Source of the DNA: Hyphochytrium catenoides | Taxonomy: Eukaryota; Sar; Hyphochytriomycetes; Hyphochytriales; Hyphochytriaceae | Length of the DNA stretch: 64,000 bases | Assembly: GCA_900088475.1 (NCBI GenBank) | Contig: FLMG01002472.1 | Span: 14,854-78,853, forward strand | Direction: 5' to 3' | Part shown: positions 9,956-24,900 of the stretch, piece by piece | How the letters are laid out: each line of letters opens with the position of its first letter | How positions within the stretch are numbered: position 1 is the first letter of the stretch | The notes under the pieces: generated by a model | Told to the model about the DNA's origin: nothing | Database searches by the model: none | The model's input: the letters and a program-made list of their open reading frames with translations, nothing else | Made by a program: the position numbers and the translations under genes

Positions 9956-12900
9956 TGCGGGTTCAGTATCTCTACACCTCTCTGCTCACACAATGCCTCC
10001 TGGTGTGGGCAGTCTCAAATGCCGCCGAAATGGTGACGCCAGCTGACTTTGTTCATCTATCTTGCGATACTAGCCCTGACACTGTCGCGTCGCCTTCGAG
10101 CAGGTATATTGTCATAATACTTAAGAGGCTAACTCAGTTTCTGATGCTAACCCTTCCCTCCATCTGCCGCAACGTCAGAATCAATGTCCAAAGCAGCATG
10201 GTTATTGTTGAGCGGGATGGTCTACCTGTCTGCTACTTTGACGAAAGCTCTTTTATCACAGTGACGACGCACTTTGAAGATGCCACAGCGAGCTGCTCAT
10301 TTGGTGGATCGGTACTAGTTAAGGAAGGCCCGGTACGCCAGCTGGGGCCGGTAACGCTAGTCAGCTCCGAAGGGAGAGGGGAGCTTGAGATCCGGCCAAG
10401 TTCCTCGAATCCCCTTGAAAGAGAGGTCGTCTTGAAAGGAGAGGGGCTAGAGGGCGGCGATGTGTTGGTTCTCTCTTTGCCAAATGATATCGGTTGGACA
10501 TCTTTTGCCCTCTCAATAGACGAAGCCTCACAGACAGTAACACTATCGGTCAATCATCGGCACATCACTGCCACCCTAGGCTCTGGAGGTCTTGACATCT
10601 GCAAACAGTTGAGCGTGGGCACCGCGCCTGGAAGTAGTTTAGGGTTCCAAGGCTTTGGGCGAGACTTCTTTTATTTCCCTTCGCTTATGAGATACTCAGG
10701 GCAGACACAGCTGGCCTATACACATTCAGGCCCTGACGTTATCGCTGGCAATGCAGGGTATGCCTTCCAACTAGCTAGCAGGAGCCATGTCACGGCGGAA
10801 ATATATTTAGGCCCTGAAGCCTCACTTCCAATCACCCTACAGGGCTGGGTGCGACCGCACAGTATTCAGATTGGGTCAAGTCAGCATATAATATCTTTGG
10901 AGGGACTGGGAACGCAGTCGTCGCACAGTATCCTGGCAGTAAGTGTTCTAGGTCTTTCAAACAACCAGGCTGCATTGGCGTTGGAGTACTGGACAGTCGG
11001 ACGTGAAGAAGGTTTTACGTGGGCCTCACCTCCTCTAGACTTTCGCAGCTTAGAAGGTGTCTGGAGTCATCTGGCGGTAGTGTGTCACTCTAATCAAGTT
11101 CAGATCCTTGTTAACGGCACAGAAATGGGGCTTCTCAGGTTCCCTCTAGATAGTGCTCTGGCGTGCCCTCGTTGCGTGCTGCAACTAGGTGGGACAAGGG
11201 TCAGTACTCCAGGGCCCACCTTTTCATATCGAGGTTACGTTGGAGAAGTGGACGAGTTCCAGCTCTGGCAAGGTGCAGCAGGTCCTGAGGAAGTTAGGCG
11301 TTACATGAAGTTGAAGCCAACAGGAGTGGAAACCGGGCTCTTAGGATACTGGTCCTTCGATGAAGGGGAAGGTAGCGTGATAGCTAACAGAGTCTACCAT
11401 CAAGAGGTTTCGAAAGACATGGGGGTTTATAATACAGAGGCTCGTGTGGCAGGCGTTTGGACATCTTCTACGGTCCCTCTAGCTCACCAGGAGACAATGA
11501 TGGGTGATTGGGAAGTCCCTCTCAGGTTCGAGGGTGTCAGCCGTAGATGCCGAAAATTGGAGGTAGTCTTAGAGTCAGTTCCAATTGTTGGCCTTCTTTA
11601 CCTACATCACGATCGGCACAACGGAGAGTCAGACGCATATGATTTAGGTGTCGGCGACGCCTTTTCCCTTAACCACACCGTGCGCTTTAGAGCTTTGACG
11701 ACGGATCTGACTAAGGAAGTCAAGACGGAGGTCCAGTACAGGGTGCGGTGCAAAGGTTCGGCGGGTCTTTCAAGGAATGTGGCATTCATAGGACTAAGTA
11801 TCATTCCCTCCCCGTCAAGTCCTTTATTGACCCTGACGCCAGATGCTTCTATGGTTTTGCGCGGACTTAAAGTTGAAGATATTGATGAGTGGGAAGACAA
11901 TGCCGGTCTAAGAGCTGCTATCTCTCTACAGAGTAATGAAGCATGGCCTACTTGCAACCTGTCTAGCCCTTTCGCCTCGATCGTGGTAGGGTCTGATGGT
12001 GATAGATGGCGCACAACACTTCCAATGGTGGCTGCAACCCTTTCTGGCAGAGCCTCTCAAGTCTCGCAGATGCTAGGAGAAGTCAAACTCCGTACTGGCG
12101 GCGGTGATGTCAAGCATGGGGAGGTAGCTCTCGCAGTCCATGATGGACAGGGAGGATCAGCCTCTATGTCAATGGCTTTCGGTATCTCATTGACAATACC
12201 GCCGCCAGAAGTGCTGAGCGCCTGGCCACTGAGTGCACCGGTCGGTGGTGGTAACTTTGTCGTTGCTGAGGGACTGAACTTGGCGACAGGTAAATAGTTG
12301 CTGATTCCGCTCCGAGCGCCTTGTGGGGGACTAATTCTCAACGTTTCCTTTGTTTTCCGTCTATTGACAGGGCTAGTTTTCTGCAGCTTTGGCGGGCAGC
12401 GGCAACAAGGTGTTCTGATATCTCACTTCAAAGTGCGTTGCCGCATTCCTCCAGTGCTTAGACCAAGTGCCATCCCTTTCGTCGTAATCACACCGTCAGG
12501 ACAGAGCCTACCACTGGCCTTTACCTACTATGAAGAGCCTCACGTTGACACTGTTTCGCCATTGAGTGGTCCGCAACTGGGTGGAACCCGCATCTACATT
12601 AATGGAAACTTCTCTCAGGCACATAAAGCATGGTGTCGCTTTGGCTGGGAAAAGGTGAATCAGGTGGAGGCTGTAGCCATTTCTGAGAACCAGATGGAAT
12701 GTATCAGCAGACACCAGTCAACCGCAGGAGATTTGCCTGTCTTCCTCTCGCTGAATGGTATCCACTTTCATCAGAGCTTTACCTTCAACTTCTATGAAAC
12801 AGAGGTGGTATTAGCCGTCCAGCCGTGGCCTTCGGACTCAGATCACGACATGCAGACAATGGTTGTCTTGGGTATGAATTTTAGGAATTTCAGCTCGCTG

Positions 12901-15900
12901 GGATGTCAATCTGGGCTCCAGCGTCTTAAAGCTACATTCATCTCTTCGAATATTGTTCACTGTTCCTTGCCGGTTGAAAAAAGCGTCAGGATAGCCCAAG
13001 GAACTCTCGCTGTGGCAAACAATGGGAGAGATTATGGCTCCGCGGCGCAGTACGAGTTTGCCTTAGTTCCTACTCTTAGCAGTAGCCTCCCTTCTGCCAT
13101 TCAGGGCACACGTGAGCAAGATATACTCTTGCTGGGGCAGGGTTTCGCCCCAACGTCTGCTTTGCGTTGTCGTGAGGGTCGAGCGGTGACAAAGGGAGTC
13201 TATTTGTCCGCAGATAAAATGCGGTGCCGGCTTGGGAAGGCGATACCAGGAGAGGAGCGTGCGATCTCGGTTTCCCTCGATGGCTCTGCTTATAGTTCTC
13301 CTCTTTATATACCGGCAGTGCCCGACCCCGTTGTCCTCTCAATTCTTCCCCCTCATCTGCAATCATCTGGAGGGGATCTTATTACCATTTTCGGAAGGTA
13401 TTTGGGTCAAGGCTCGAGTCTGATCACAAGGATTGTCTGTCGCAGTAACTCCACTATGACCACTGTCGCCGCGAGGGTGATCAGTGATGGGGTGGCCACA
13501 TTTGATTTGCCCAAGCTTCTCCCGGGTGTCTACCGTCTTCAATTAAGCTTTGATGGTCAGCAGTTCTCACCTCTGTCTGATGAAGGAATAACCATTTTAT
13601 CCGATAGGCTTGCTGTGGCTGGCATTGACGGGCTTGAAGGCCCAGAAAGCGGGGGCACCAGGATCTTGATGACTCTTTCGCAGCCCTTAACCCATGGAGG
13701 TGCTCTTTCATGCATCTTTGGAACCTTGAGGGTCAAGGCATCCCTCACTGACCCACAGACAGCAACCTGTCTCTCGCCTCCAATGGTAGACGATGAGCCA
13801 GCTGTCCGAATGGCACTCACCTTCAACAACATGGAGCTACCTGGAAAAGAGGTTCATTTTCAATATTTCCCAAACCCTCAAGTTCTATCTGCGGAGCCCA
13901 CTTTTGTCCTGACTGGCTTAGCCGCTACGATCATTACTGTTGGAAACCATTTCCACAAAGGCGAGAGGCTTGCGTGTCGTGTAAAAGGGTGGGAAGAAAG
14001 GACCTTGAAGTTGGATTACCTATCTCAATCTGTGTCTGCCTGCCACATACCGCCCGAGATCACCGCCAGCCAAGAGGGGGCGTTAGAACTGGAGTTCTCC
14101 TTTAATGGAGTGCAGTGGTGGACTCTGCCGACGCTGGTGCAGATCCTCCCTTTGCCTGAAGTAGTGAGTATTCGGCCGACCTCAGGCATAGAGACAGGTT
14201 CAACTCATGTCTACGTTCAAGGCTCAGGCTTCCGAATGGAGATGGGGTTAGAGTGTCAGTACGGTGACTCGAGGATAACGGCGGAGCTCATTTCCGGCCG
14301 TCAGCTGTTGTGTCGATCCCCTCCCAGAGGGAATGAGGGCGAAGTGCCTCTTTCGCTGGTGGTGCCAAACCAATATACGGTGAAAACTGATATTCACTTT
14401 ACCTACTTTTCCCCCCCAAACTGCAACAGCATATCCCCCATCATGGGGAGTGTGGGTGTGTCTCACTTAGTAAGAGTCCATTGTGAATTAAAACATCCTT
14501 TGGAAAGTATGTACTTCAGCTTTGGAGACCATAAGAAACGATGCGAACACAAGGACGGCGGGCTCTATTTATGCGAGATAGGGCCATTGGTAGCTCCGGG
14601 CTCGCTGGACGTGTTTGCCAGCCTGAACGAGGTTGATTTCACAGCCACAGGGCTGAAGTTCAAGGTCCATCCGCCCCCCACCATAAAAAGCGTGAGGCCG
14701 GCTTACTGGAGCGGTAGCAGCCAGCAGGCCATTCATCTGACCGGAGCTCACTTTGAACAAAATGCTGCCGCGAAGTGCCGGTTTTCTGCTCCAGGAATGG
14801 AAACTATCATCACCTCTGCGACAATTCACTCTCCAGTGTCTGTCACTTGTCAAGCACCTATTCTTAGCTCTTTCCAGTCAACCACAATAGTCCGTGTGCA
14901 ATTCTCCTCCAACGGGGAAGAGTTCAGCTTCAGCATGGGCCATCTCACGGTATTGGGGGGAGCGGAAGGAACACAAGTTCACCCTCCAATTGGAAGCCCC
15001 GAGATGAGGGTACCCATCGTCTTCTATTCCTCACTATTTCTAACCATGTCAGGCAAGGCGAAGGCGGGATGTGTGTTCAATGGTACGACTTTGTCGCCGG
15101 CGAAGGTCAGATCCGGAGGCTGGGTATCCTGCGCTCCCCTCAATTTAACGGTAGGGGAAGCTACAGTTTCGTTCGTGGTTGGAAACGCCTCACAAAGAGT
15201 CGGCCAGTTCAAGTACCTGGTGCTTGATGATCCTGTGATCGAGAATTCACATCCTCCTGTCATTATTGCCGGCAAGTCCACTGAGGTGGTACTGACGGGG
15301 ACAAATTTCCACAATTCTGGCGGTGGCTCTTGTAAGGTCGGCAACTTAGAGGCGCCGGTTGTGACGCGTATAAATGCAACGGCTCTGGTATGTCATGTGC
15401 CTCCGTTGTTTCCCGGGAAGCACCCGCTGGGCCTCAGCATACACCTGCCCCACTTTATAAGAGCCCCTATTGACCTCACGGTTGTTCCGCAGCCGACAAT
15501 CCGGCACATCTCCGCCATGTGGGGTTTCTTTGGCACCAGTAACTCCTTAGTACTCGAAGGGCGGAATTATCTGGAAAATCGAACATTCTGCAGGTTCACA
15601 GCCGATGGCAGTACTGAAAGCGTGATTGTGTCTGCCATAGGAGATTCGCGTACCATCTCTTGCACAGTGCCGGAAATGAAAAGTGCTAGAGGGCTTCTCA
15701 AAGTAGAACTGACCCTCAACCATTACGATTACCTTCTAGTTGGCTTCTACGAACTGTTGGAACCGCCACAACTGCTCTCCATTTCTCCTTTGATGGGCTC
15801 GGAGGAGGGTGGGACTACCGTAACAATCACTGGAGGACCATTTCCCAATAGGCCTCTGAAGTGCGGCTTCGGTGATTACGCTACTAACCTTCAAGTGGCG

Positions 15901-18900
15901 GAGTGGGTGAGCAACGAGCAAATCCGTTGCGTGAGCCCTCCAGCATCTCCTGGAGTGGTCCGTCTCTACATAACTTCAGATGGTTTATCGTTCAGTCACG
16001 GCAGGCAGAACTTTACCTATCACAGCCAAATTTTCTTGACATCTCTGAAGCCCGTGCACCTGCCAATCACTCGTTCCGCTGGGATATCAGTGTATGGAAC
16101 TGGATTTCAAAACACTTCAGATTTAGCTTGCTTGTTTGGTACTAATATCACACCAGCTAAATTCCACAGCTTGTCGCACATCACCTGTTACCCGCAGCAA
16201 TCTTTTGAAGACCTTGCCATGGACCAAATAGAGATAGCGGTCTCACTAAATGGGGTGGACTTCTCAAAGTCCTCAGTTCCATTTCCTGTTGAGCGTCCAA
16301 TCTCTGCAAGAGCGTTACCCTATGCCGGGCCATCCTCTGGAGGGACCAAGGTCGTGATTACTTCCATTGAGGAAAAGCATAACAGAACAGCCTTCGGGTG
16401 CACGTTTCAAGATCGCTTCGTTCTGGGTGTGTGGGAGCCTAACGGACTCAGCTGCACAACACCTCCAGGGATTGGGACTATTAAAGTGACTATATCGTCA
16501 GAGGAGACGACGCTATATAAGCCGCAGATATTGGAATTTCACTATTACGGTGAGAAAGGGGTTTTAGTTTGATTCAGAAGCATCGTGAGGCTGATGTACG
16601 TTTCTCCTAGATGACATTATTGTTAGCACTATCTTCCCAACGCAGGGACCGGATGTTGGGAATACCAGAGTGTTACTGCTAGGTATATTTCCTAGCCACG
16701 AGACTCTGTCCTGCAGGTTCGGTGATGTATTAGTGGAGGCGTTTTGGCACCACAAAGGCGCTGTTGAATGCATATCTCCTCCCGGAAAACCAGGACCGTC
16801 TACAGTGCAGGTGACTGGAAATGGCAGAGACTTCTCCCAACCCCTAAGATTCCACTATACAGGTAAGTGCACCAGCTACTTATCAGTTATATGTTGTCTC
16901 TAACCTCTGCCGATAGGTGTCTTGACCGTCACGGCGATCCACCCGTACGTGGGAGTGACAAATGGGAACTCTGAAGTCGTTCTGTACGGAACGGGGTTCA
17001 CTAACGACTCTAGATGCGTTTTTGGGGAGATGCATGGTAGAGTTCTTCACTTCAGTGATACCAGTCTTCGCTGCTTCTCTCCACCTCAAGCACCTGGGAC
17101 CTACCCCATCGGTGTGGTCACCGGCAAAGAGCTCGTCATGTCACGAGACCTATGGTATACATACCGAGCCCTACCAGAAGTGGGAGCGCTACGGCCGAAC
17201 TCTGGACTTTCACGAGGGGGGACACTGGTTGAGTTGGACGTCATCTCCAACCTCCCACCAAGTGGCTTGTGGTGCAAGTTCGGTAGCCTGGCCCCTTCTA
17301 TGGCTATCATCGACACAAACAATAGGGTCTTTTGCCAGACTCCAGACATTAACTCTTCCAGCAGCTCAGAGCTTGCTATGGTGCAAATCTCTGTGAATGG
17401 CTACGACTTCTTCAGCGTCGGGTTATCATTTCTGTACTATCGCGACTTTGAAATGTCTAAAGTGGTTCCTGACACTGCCAGCGAGTTGGGGGGGACAAGG
17501 ATTAAAGTGTTTGGTGCATTTCCAAAAGGGAAACTCTACTGTTTATTTGAGGACAAGTTTGGGAATGTGAAAGCTGGTAGCGCATCTCCTTCTCCCACCT
17601 TCGTGATCTGTCGGACCCCTCCAGCCCCACCCGGAAAGTACCATCTCAGCATCGCCCCAAATGCCGTTGACCGGTCATCTACAAAGCTGACCTTTACCTA
17701 CATTGAGGCGACGTGGGTTTCGAAGAGTTTGCCTGATACAGGGCCTGCAGAGGGGGGAACAACCGTCAGGGTACTTGGATCAGGAATCCGGAACACTACA
17801 CGGCTGGCATGTCGGTTCGGAAAGGTCATTGTTCCTGCGAGATTTATTGACCGCACCGCCGTCTCTTGCACGACTCCACCGTACACCGATAGCACACCTG
17901 CTTCCGTAACCCTTGATGTGAGTTTGAATGGCGTGGATTTCAGCATTGGAGGTGTGATGTACAAGTACGTAAGGCCCATGAGCCTGTTAGAGATTCAGCC
18001 AAGATTAGGACCAAGCAGAGGCAGTACCAACGTCACCATCAAGATTGATGGAGCACAGGGCCGGGATAAGCTGCCCTGTTACTTTGGAGATCAGCATGTC
18101 ATTTGTCACGTGATAGGCAGCGACCTTTTCTCCTGTTCATCTCCTCCGCATGACCCAGGAACAGTGGCGGTCAAACTCATACTTGAGAATCAAGAGATGT
18201 CGATACCGTCCAAGACCTTCCATTACTATTCCCCTGTGAGAGTCTCGAGTGCTATACCTCGTGTTGTACCCTCTGGTGGGCGGACGTGGCTGACAATATC
18301 AGGTGGTGGTTTTCTGCCGAGTCCTGACCTCTCGTGCATGGTAGGAGAAAAGAGAGCCCAATTCTCGTATTGGCTCTCTTCTACCGCGGTAGCCTGCTTT
18401 GTACCAGGTCATAGGCCGGGAAAATACCAAGTCAGGGTGTCGAACAACGGTCAGGACTACAGTCAGGGAGCCCGATATGTCGTATACGAGGACCCTATAA
18501 CCGTGACTGCGGTGACGCCATCTTCTTTACTGCTAACGGGCGGCATAGTGACAGTCAGGGGAAGTGGCTTCAATTCCTTTCAACATCTGGAGTGCCACAT
18601 TGGAGGCATGGATCCCACCCCTGCTGTGTATCTAAACGCATCAGCCGTCAAGTGCTTTTGCCGCGGGAATGAAGCTGGTCAGTACGAGGTCGTGCTAATG
18701 GACGCGCTAAAAGGATGGGCCAGCAGCAAAACAACTCCTGTCCATCTCAAGTACCAGCCATTGCCTGTTGTCGACGATATAAACCCGTCGAGGGGAGGAC
18801 TGAAAGGCTCCACAGTGATAACCCTCTCGGGGTCAGGTTTTGTCAACTCTACGACTGCGATTTGCAGGTTCTGCTGGAACTCTAATGGACACTGTTCACC

Positions 18901-21900
18901 ATCTGCCCAGTCACCAGCAGAATACGTGTCTTCCGAGATAGTACTTTGCCGGTCCCCCCCATCGTCATATCCGAGTACCATCTGGTTATCTTATGCTCCT
19001 GATGGTCTTGTCTTTACCGTTGCGGAAATGTCATTTCGCTACGAGAACGGCCCTATAGTCCATGAGAGTTACCCTCTAAAGGGCTCTGAACTGGGTGGAA
19101 CGCTCGTTCGCTTCAGGGGAGAGAACTTTTGCGCTGGCCCTTACTCTTGTCTTTATACTGGTTCAGCTGGACCGGTAGCTACGACCGCCAAAGCTTTACA
19201 ACCAGGACTGCTTGCGTGCAAGTCACCACCCTACAGACCTGGGAGAACGTTACTCTCCTTAGTCTCTAAATCGTGTCCTTCCGAAAAGCTGACTTTCGAA
19301 TATTGGTACCACGAAGCGGTGACACTGCGCCATTTAACACCAGCGAGCGGAAATTTGCGAGGTGGCTCTACTGTAAGAATTTACGGCAACAACTTTATCA
19401 ACAGCTCCTCTATGACCTGCAAATTCGGCGCAAAGAGGTCCCCAGCAACGTTTTTATCAGCCTCCCAGCTTAGCTGTAAATCTCCGAGCAATGAGGTCGG
19501 CGAGGTGCATGTGACGATTAGCGTCAACGGGTTTGACTACACAAGCGAGCACCTTCTTTTTACCTATGTCAGAGGACTTGAGGTGGTCCAAGTGGAGCCA
19601 GCCAGTGCACCCGTGAGTGGGAGCACCCGGATACTAGTTCAAGGTACGGTGAGACGAGGTGTCCGAACACTTGTATATTTTATGAGTATTAATTAATGAA
19701 ACAAGCCCCTGATTGACTTTCACGTGCAGCGAACTTCTTGCAGGAAACCTACAACGTGACTTGCCGCTGGAGTCATCATGTGGATGCTGTAAGGGGAGTG
19801 CGTGAAGCTGAAGGCCTTATCTCCTGCCTCGCTCCTCCTTCTCCTCGAGCACAGATCGTAAGGCTCGAACTACACGCGGAGGACACATCACTGCCTACGT
19901 TTGGCATCCGCTTCCAGTACTTCGACCCACCTCTTGTGCAGAGGATTATGCCTTCTTCTGGTAGTGAAATCGGGGGGCCTCCTCTAAGGATCTTCGGAGA
20001 AGGGTTTTTCTCATCCTCACTCATGCTCTGCCGTTTCGGAGAAGAAGAAAGGGACATAACATCTGCTCGCTGGATCTCGTCAACGGAGGTGCACTGTCAA
20101 CCACCCGTCCGCCAACCGGGAGAGCTATCGCTATACCTTGCCATGAATGGGGTTGACTTTCTTTCGACTGGTCTCACCTACACTGTGCTACAGAAGTTGG
20201 AAGTATTATCGTTGAAGCCCTCCAGAGGCCCCTTGTCGGGCGGCACAATTGTCCATCTACAAGTCAACATAGTTGTAGCAGCAGGGTGCATCCCTACGTG
20301 CAAGTTTGGTGACGTTCCGGTTACAGGCCGATCGGTTCAAGGCCACGTGATATGCATTGTTCCCCCTTTTTCGGGGTCGTTGTCAGGCCAAGGACGCGAG
20401 GATGTTAGCGTTATTCAGGTGCCTGTTCGGCTCAGCCTGGACGGAGGACCCTTCACCCCCAGCGGTCAGGGTTTTGAATACTACGAGCCCCTCTTGGTTT
20501 TCGACTACTCACCCAAATCAGGCTCGATACGGAAGGGCATCTGGGTAACTCTCATAGGCTATGGGTTTCTACCTAGCCAATTACTTGCTTGCTCATATGG
20601 CGGTGTTCTGGTCCCTACACTTTATCTGAATCATTCAGCTGTGCAGTGCTATGTGCAAAGCAATTCCTCTACCTTGATGGATGTGGCCGTTAGCAACAAC
20701 GGCCAAGATTTTGCGGTAGCCGGAGTCCTTGTAGAGAGGCAAATTCCAACAGTTGGATCGGTATCTCCGCAGTCTGGCTCCATTAGCGGTGGAGGGTACA
20801 TTATAGTCAGAGGAAGCGGTTTCTTAGATTCTCGACAACTTAACTGCCGCTTCGGCTTTTTCTCCTCTCCCACCGTCCAGTTCGTTTCTGGGTCCGTACT
20901 CAAGTGCCAGGTCCCCGCTGTTGTCTCTGCTGGCCAAATGGTAGTACAAGTCAGCAACAATGGGTTGGATTTCTCAGAATGGGGCCCGAAGTTTTATTTC
21001 TTTGAAGATCCTGTTATTGACAGAATAGCTCCTTCCTCTGGACCAGACACTGGAGGAGTGCCGGTATCTGTTTATGGCAGGGGATTCTCTGTGTTTGGTG
21101 GACTCTACTGCTTGTTTGGGGATAAAATGGTCATAGCTACATTCCGCTCAGAGGAAGAAGTTATTTGCAGAAGCCCCTCAGCCATCGAAGCAGCTGGCGA
21201 AGGTAGACAATCTCCGTGGTCAGGGGTGAGTTCTAAGGCGATAACAGTTCGCGTCGTAAACCATATGGGAGAGGGTGGCAACAGCAGTCTCCTTTTCACC
21301 TACTTCCAGACTCCTAGAGTGCAAAGAGTTAGCCCCTCTTACGCCTTTGCTGGCCTTGAAGTCACTTTCGAGCTCCATCTTGACACTCAATACCTGCAAC
21401 TGGAAGCCTGGGATTGTGTTTTCCTAGGAGAGAATGTTAATGTGGATCAGACAGAGCGCGCCACACTCTTCGGTCGAAACGGAGTGTCCTATTGCCGTTA
21501 TACGCCACGCAGCTTGGGATACTATCGTGTTGGTCTACTGCAAAAGGAAAGTGGGGCGCTCATCACCGGTAAGGCTAAAAATAAGATGTTTGTCAACTCC
21601 CTATTCTTATCCGGTGGGCCCACTGAGTTGATATTTGTGATGCAGGCCCATATGTGTCGGTGCTCCTGACACCCAAAATCCGCAGTGTGTTCCCAACTGC
21701 AATTCCTGTGTCTAGCACGGGAGAGCTTCATGTTAGCGTAGAGAATCTCGCGACCGATAATTGGTACTGCAATCTGGGCGTCGAGCGGTCGAGAGCCCGA
21801 TGGCTTGCTCAGGATGTGATTGCATGCACATACAATAGTTCGCACTCTCCGGGACTCCTAAGTCTTCAGCTTTCCAACGATCTCTATACCGTCGAACACG

Positions 21901-24900
21901 AAGGTGGGATAGAAGCCTATCCAGAAGAGGTTATCAGTAGCATTCGCCCTCCATCGTGCATCAACAGCGGGAGTTGCAGGGTTACGGTTTCGGGCCATAA
22001 CTTCAGAAACTCGACGTATCTAAGCTGCTCCTTTAATGGAAAGCCGGTTCAAGCAAAGTTCCTGTCCACGAGCAAGCTGGAGTGCGTTGCCCCTTACATT
22101 GAGGCTGACAGCGAGGGTAAGTTCCCCAATTTAGTAAGATTCCCGCGACACTGACCTGGGCTTATGCAGGTGCAGTTTCCCTGTTGCTGCGCGTAAGTAA
22201 CAATGGGGTTGTCTACAGTCAGAGGTCCGTACCATTGGCTCTATATGGCCAACCGGACGTCACTTCAATCGTTCCGACGAGTGGATTGAATAGCGGTGGG
22301 ACACGAGTTCAATTGACTGGACACGCCTTCCCGTCAAGTGCAGTCTGCCTATTCGGGAGGACAGTGGTTGAAGCCACTGTCTTCTCCAGTACCCGGGCCA
22401 CTTGCATTGCCCCCAAAATGACAGGCAATACTTCAGTTCACCTATTGCTTACATCTGAAGACTTAGGCTTTGCTGGCTCTGGGCCACTTTTCTCGTATAT
22501 CGCCAGACCATTAATCTCTAGGTTGAGCCCCCCGATCGTTGATGAAGATGGCGGGAAAACTGTGACCGTCACGGGGTCCTACCTAGACCACGGCGTTAGT
22601 GGATGTCAGTTTGGCAACCTCAAAGTCACCCCCGTGCAAATCTCCGCTATAGAGGTCAAATGTCGAAGTCCGCCTCTGCCTGTCGGCAAAGTCCGCTTCA
22701 GGCTTGTACTCCATGACGCTCATGTTATAGAGGGTGATGATTTAATTCTGAGTGTGACTCCTGCGGCACAACTGGCCTTTTCGAGACCCAATAGTTCGCC
22801 TGTGACAGGAGGAACATATGTGAACATCTTCGGCTCTAACTTTTTTAGCTCTGAGCAGGTTCTCTGCAGGTTTGGATCCTACTTAGTGGCTGCAAAGGTA
22901 ATCAACGAGAAGCAAATAACGTGCAAAAGTCCCCCGGCAGAGCATGAGGGTCAAGTGAACCTGACCGTCGCTTTAGATGGAGTGGACTTCCTACCTTCAA
23001 ACCTTGTATTTTCTTTCACATCTGCAATCGTTGCTACAGGAATTTATCCATCTCAAGGTTCCCTCCGGGGCGACGCTTCGCTGTATGTGAAGGGTGAAAA
23101 CTTTCCTGCACGAGCCCTTTACGAAGGAAGATTCACGTTGCTAAATGAGGTAGTCAGGATAGTCCGCTGCACATTTCTCACCTCCACTGAGGTCAGATGC
23201 GACATTCCGTCAGGGCTGCACGAGGGTGTGGCTGTCTTCCAGCTCTGGGTCGACGGTCAGAGGAAGGGTGACTTTAACTACCAGCTGTACAAGGAGCCCA
23301 GGGTATTTGAAGTCTCACCCAAGGAGATCATGGAAGGAGGGCAGCATTGGATCACTGTTGTGGGTGAAAATTTCATTAAAACGCAGAGCTTAGCTTGCAG
23401 ACTGGGTGACCTTATGGCAGAACGCGTAGAACGGGACGACTCTACAAGGGCCAGATGCCTCTTCTCGCTGAAAAAGAGCGGAGTGCTCCCTTTGAGTCTC
23501 TCGCTCAACGGCTACGACTTTTTATCTTCTGAGGAATCAAGGGAATCAACGGTTCGCGTGATAACGACCCCCACCATTACCCATATTCACCCTTCAAGGG
23601 GCCCGCCCTCGGGTGGTACCATCATCACGATATATGGCAACAGTCTCTCTCAGGCCGCGAAGGTATATTGCTTTTTTGGATCGTCACTTTCTCTAGCCGT
23701 AGTTGTTTCTCATTCGGAGGCCAACTGCCGGTTGCCCATGCGCAGCGACGGTACACCCTCTACTCTGCCGGTTGGCTTGGCGATAGAAGACCGAAAGCTC
23801 TATGCAGACCACAACTTCAGCTACGTACCATTGCCAGAAATAGAGTCTATTGAACCATCCGTCGTTACTGTGGGTTCGAGTTCCAAGATAGAATTGAGCG
23901 GGAAGAACTTCTTGACGGATCCGAGTTGCGATATGGTATGCCGATTTGGCTCAACGGTTGTGGAAGCCACTTGCGACGGGCCGACAAAGCTGCTATGTAA
24001 GACCCCCGAGTTCACCGAAGAGGGGGCAGTAGCGCTTGACGTCTCCTATAATTGGAGAGACTGGAGCGTCTCTCGTTTGCTCCTCAGGGTTCTGAATCCA
24101 CCCTCGATCGTCGATGTGGCTCCTCTCTTCCTAGACGACGTCGGGGGCACACCAGTCACAATAGTTGGTACTGACTTTGTACCAGGCAAGGTTTTCAGGT
24201 GTAAATTTGGAGACACTCTAACCACGGTTGCAAGGTGGGTGGATAAAGGGACAATAGTCTGCAAAGCTCCACCTCACAGAGCTGGAGTGGTTTTGCTGTC
24301 TGTATCAAATGACGGCATATCCTTTTCAACGTCGTCCCGGTTAGTGGAGTACCAGACTTCACTTTCAGTATTTAGGTGGAGTTTCCGAGGACCTGAGGAC
24401 TCAACCATTGCTCTCTATGGAGGTATCTTTAGGAAGAGAGATCCTCTTTCTTGCGCATTCCTGGACACCGAACGAGATGGCTCTATGTGGTTTAGTCCTG
24501 CTCTTGTTGTCAACACTAGCCTTGTCCATTGTGATACCCTTGGCCTCCCGCCCGGGAAATACCATCTAGAGCTCACCTTAGATGGTAAGCACTTCACTGG
24601 CAACCGCGTCCTTTTTTATGCAGGCAGTCCACCCACGCTTGAATCCATCTTCCCACGTTGGGGAAGGTCCACGGGTGGCACCGCCGTAACAATTACAGGC
24701 CGTGGCTTCAGGGAGTCATCTGAGCTACGATGTCAGTTTGATGGCAAAGTGCATACCCATGCAGTTTATGTTGACGAGACGCGCATACATTGTCACACTC
24801 CGGCCTATGATGTACCTCATACCAGTCAGATTCTTTTGGTCCGACTAGAAGTCTCCAATTGGGGCAATGTCTACAGCGTTGACGAGAAGACCTTTGGCTT

